From JBCCMQ01 sp039026235 (GTDB lineage: Bacteria > Pseudomonadota > Alphaproteobacteria > Rhodobacterales > Rhodobacteraceae), in the NCBI GenBank assembly GCA_039026235.1, contig JBCCMQ010000001.1, forward strand, positions 310,001-374,000: DNA of 64,000 nucleotides, in the 5' to 3' direction. Below, piece after piece: positions 62,101 to 64,000 of the stretch (the stretch's first letter is position 1; the number at the start of each line of letters is the position of its first letter). Position numbers and translations under genes: made by a program. The notes under the pieces were generated by a model that searched no databases, was not told the origin of the DNA, and saw only the letters and a program-made list of their open reading frames with translations.

Positions 62101-62787
62101 TCAGTCATCCTTCAGAAGTGTTGCGCGGACAGATTTCAGATGGGTGCGCATTGCGGAATGGGCCGCTGCGCGATCCCGGCGTTCAAGCGCTTCAATTATA
62201 TCGTCGTGCTCATCGAAAGAGTGATAGCCGGGCGGGGGGCCGACCTCTGGCAGTTCCAGTCGAGACCAGACCACGGATATCCGCACGGCATCCACGATCC
62301 GATGCAGTTCGATCAGCAAGGGATTGCCGGACGCTGCCGCGATAAGGCGGTGAAAGCCGGAATCGAGCTGTTCATAGCTGGCCCAATCCGCAGCCGTTCG
62401 CATCCCGTCGCACAGCTTGCGCGCTTCGGCCAGATGGCGGGGCGAGGCGTGAATTGCGGCATGTCCGGCCAGTTCGGGCTCAAGCGCAAGGCGCGCCATC
62501 ATGGCGGCGTGCGGGCTTGTGATTTCAGCCAGCCTAAGGACAACGCTCTGGCCGGTCTCGGCGGCCTCGGACGCGGACTTCAGAAAGGTTCCCCGACCCA
62601 CATGACGTTCAACGACGCCTTCCGCTTCAAGGGCCATAAGCGCCTTCCGCAGATCGCCGCGGGACATACCAAGTCGGCCTGAAAGTTCGCGTTCCGGCGG
62701 CAGCCTGTCACCCGGTGCAGCGCCCGATTGGGTTAGCCAATCGGTCAACGTATCCCTTGGACGTACCAAAATTCCAGCAAAGCTCAT
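62101..62787 (-). CDS. FCD-type GntR transcriptional regulator
   Basis: A 228-residue regulator: winged helix with GAAPGDRLPPERELSGRLGM, then SRGDLRKALMALEAEGVVER, and an FCD domain with histidines and aspartates for a metal or carboxylate. The start lies only three bases from a TGGTTAACCA palindrome and has no ribosome binding site, so the transcript may be leaderless or autorepressed. Controls the minus-strand cluster and probably the divergent alcohol dehydrogenase. Confidence 0.88.
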   Translation of the reverse strand: MSFAGILVRPRDTLTDWLTQSGAAPGDRLPPERELSGRLGMSRGDLRKALMALEAEGVVERHVGRGTFLKSASEAAETGQSVVLRLAEITSPHAAMMARLALEPELAGHAAIHASPRHLAEARKLCDGMRTAADWASYEQLDSGFHRLIAAASGNPLLIELHRIVDAVRISVVWSRLELPEVGPPPGYHSFDEHDDIIEALERRDRAAAHSAMRTHLKSVRATLLKDD

Positions 62788-62789
62788 AA

Positions 62790-62799
62790 TGGTTAACCA
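62790..62799. promoter_or_regulatory. TGGTTAACCA palindrome at the GntR start, candidate operator
   Basis: A perfect 10-bp palindrome of the T-G-G-T-x-x-A-C-C-A class known from FadR-like GntR regulators, three bases before the regulator start codon. A near copy lies at 62931. Confidence 0.6.
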
Positions 62800-62930
62800 A
62801 ATTATGGATGCACTGCATTTAACGAAGAAGCATGTGTCGTGCCAATGTCAACAAAAAATTGCTATTTACCTAGGCACACAAATACGCCAGAGTTAATGGG
62901 TAAAGCAGATTGGGTGACCATTCGTTTAAA

Positions 62931-62940
62931 TGGCTAACCA
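62931..62940. promoter_or_regulatory. TGGCTAACCA site before the alcohol dehydrogenase, candidate operator
   Basis: A near-copy of the site at 62790, flanked by AAA and TTT to make AAATGGCTAACCATTT, 39 bp before the dehydrogenase start. The A+T-rich region between the two sites must contain both promoters. Confidence 0.55.
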
Positions 62941-62978
62941 TTTATTTGGGCCCCGGTCAACTGATCAAAGGAGCTGCA

Positions 62979-64000
62979 GTGTCAGATCCCGTCGTCTACG
63001 GCGTTCAATATGCCGCCAGGCTGCCCGTTCCAGACACCATGAAGGCGTGGGTCCTTGGGGATCCGGAAGAGCTGCGTCTGGTCGAAAAGCCGGTGCCGAA
63101 ACCGGGTCGGGCAGAAGCACTGGTGCGCATTGACGCGGTTGCGATCTGCGCGACGGATCTTGAGATCATCAAATACGGAACACCGGCGCTGATCGAAGGC
63201 GGGCCGCCCTTCAACAAGAATTTCACGCCCGGCCATGAATACATGGGCACGATCGCGGCGCTTGGGCCCGGTGTCGATGAGTTTGACATCGGCCAGCGGG
63301 TAACCGTGGAAATCCATGCGGGCTGCGGCCAATGCAAGCGCTGCCGTATGGGCATGTACACATCCTGCCATAACTACGGTCTGAACTACGGCGAGCGTAA
63401 CAAGGGGCACCGGGCCAACGGGTTCACCACCAACGGCGGTTTTGCCGAATACGCCATCAACAACATCAACACGATGATCAAGGTTCCGCCGTCGATGTCT
63501 GACGCCGAGGCGACGCTGGTCGTCACTGCGGGCACGTCCATGTACGGCCTGACCGAACTTGGCGGTCTGGTCGCCGGCGAAAGTGTTGTGGTGATCGGCC
63601 CCGGACCTATCGGGCTTTTGGCCGTGGCGGTCGCCAAATCACTGGGCGCAAGCCCCGTGGTCCTGATCGGTACCCGCGAGAACCGCAACAAGATCGGGCT
63701 TGAGCTTGGGGCGGACATCACAATCGATGCCAGGTCCGAGGACGCTCTGGCGCGCGTCAAAGAGATCACTGGCGGCAAGGGGGCGGACTATGTGATCGAC
63801 TGTGCCGGCAGCGAAACGACCGTCAATCAGGCCGTGCACATGACCAACCGTGGCGGCAAGATCTGTCTGGCCGCTTTTCCGAAGAAGCCCGTTGAATTCG
63901 ATCTAGGGTATCTCGCGGTCAATAATATCTATCTCTACGGGATCAGGGGCGAAGGCCGCTCGGCCACGCACCGGGCCATGGCGTTCATGGAAGCCAAGAA
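62979..64000 (+). CDS. zinc-dependent alcohol dehydrogenase (MDR family), 3'-partial
   Basis: At least 340 residues of a medium-chain dehydrogenase, open at the window end. The GTG start has AAGGAG six bases upstream. Catalytic zinc: C of AVAICATDLEI and H-E of GHEYMG; structural zinc: GCGQCKRCRMGMYTSC; nucleotide fold: VVVIGPGPIGLLAVAVAKSL. It resembles threonine/sorbitol dehydrogenases. Divergent from the GntR cluster with the two operators between them, so it belongs to the same catabolic function. Confidence 0.9.
   Translation, partial: MSDPVVYGVQYAARLPVPDTMKAWVLGDPEELRLVEKPVPKPGRAEALVRIDAVAICATDLEIIKYGTPALIEGGPPFNKNFTPGHEYMGTIAALGPGVDEFDIGQRVTVEIHAGCGQCKRCRMGMYTSCHNYGLNYGERNKGHRANGFTTNGGFAEYAINNINTMIKVPPSMSDAEATLVVTAGTSMYGLTELGGLVAGESVVVIGPGPIGLLAVAVAKSLGASPVVLIGTRENRNKIGLELGADITIDARSEDALARVKEITGGKGADYVIDCAGSETTVNQAVHMTNRGGKICLAAFPKKPVEFDLGYLAVNNIYLYGIRGEGRSATHRAMAFMEAK

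Noticed and set aside
1..64000. CRISPR arrays, tRNA or rRNA genes
   Set aside because: No regularly spaced repeats, no cloverleaf with CCA-end context and no rRNA-like sequence was recognised.

Overview
The window looks like chromosomal DNA of an alphaproteobacterium, most likely a marine Rhodobacterales (Roseobacter-type) heterotroph. This is inferred from gene content, not from a marker gene: a carbon-phosphorus lyase operon, several tripartite transporters (TRAP and TctABC), Ssu-type ABC import, a VPLPA-CTERM secreted protein, aconitase B, a cytochrome bo3-type quinol oxidase and dense catabolic clusters with their own TetR, MarR and FCD-GntR regulators. The DNA is GC-rich, genes are packed with ATGA or TGATG overlaps, and no rRNA, tRNA or CRISPR array was seen.

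Layout. 1-2.6 kb: a probably 5'-truncated Ca-repeat/AhpD-like protein and an HXXEE membrane protein. 2.6-11.4 kb: phosphonate degradation (phnF divergent from phnGHIJKLN, then phnM). The phn block is interrupted twice, by an antisense two-TM ORF between phnI and phnJ, and by an IS1380-type transposase remnant plus an A+T-rich secreted-protein gene before phnM. phnN carries an apparent +1 G frameshift. 11.6-25.6 kb: a catabolic island with an FMN monooxygenase, a DctPQM TRAP transporter, a deacetylase-like hydrolase, a three-subunit molybdenum hydroxylase, OsmC, a redoxin, TetR, a cyclase-type hydrolase, an FAD monooxygenase and a cupin. Four similar palindromic sites of the type TTATC-N4-GATAA lie in its promoters and suggest one TetR regulon. 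25.7-28.6 kb: a BLUF photoreceptor, a methyltransferase and a VPLPA-CTERM protein.

28.7-39.1 kb: surf1-cyoDCBA (minus strand) divergent from an MFS carrier, then acnB and a YeiH-type exporter. 39.2-53.1 kb: a second catabolic island around a MarR regulator. On its left are ribB, a CaiB-type CoA-transferase and a PaaG-like crotonase. On its right are a Baeyer-Villiger-type monooxygenase, an aldehyde dehydrogenase, an LLM monooxygenase, an Ssu-like ABC importer, a flavin reductase and a GntR regulator. 53.1-64 kb: a third cluster with a hydroxyacid dehydrogenase, an LVIVD protein, a signal-less DctP-like protein, Gfo/Idh/MocA, TctABC, an AhpD-like protein, GST and an FCD-GntR, divergent from a zinc alcohol dehydrogenase that runs off the window.

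The three islands share one design: a dedicated importer, oxygenases or dehydrogenases that activate the substrate, hydrolases or CoA enzymes that finish it, and a local repressor with visible palindromes. The substrates cannot be read from the sequence.
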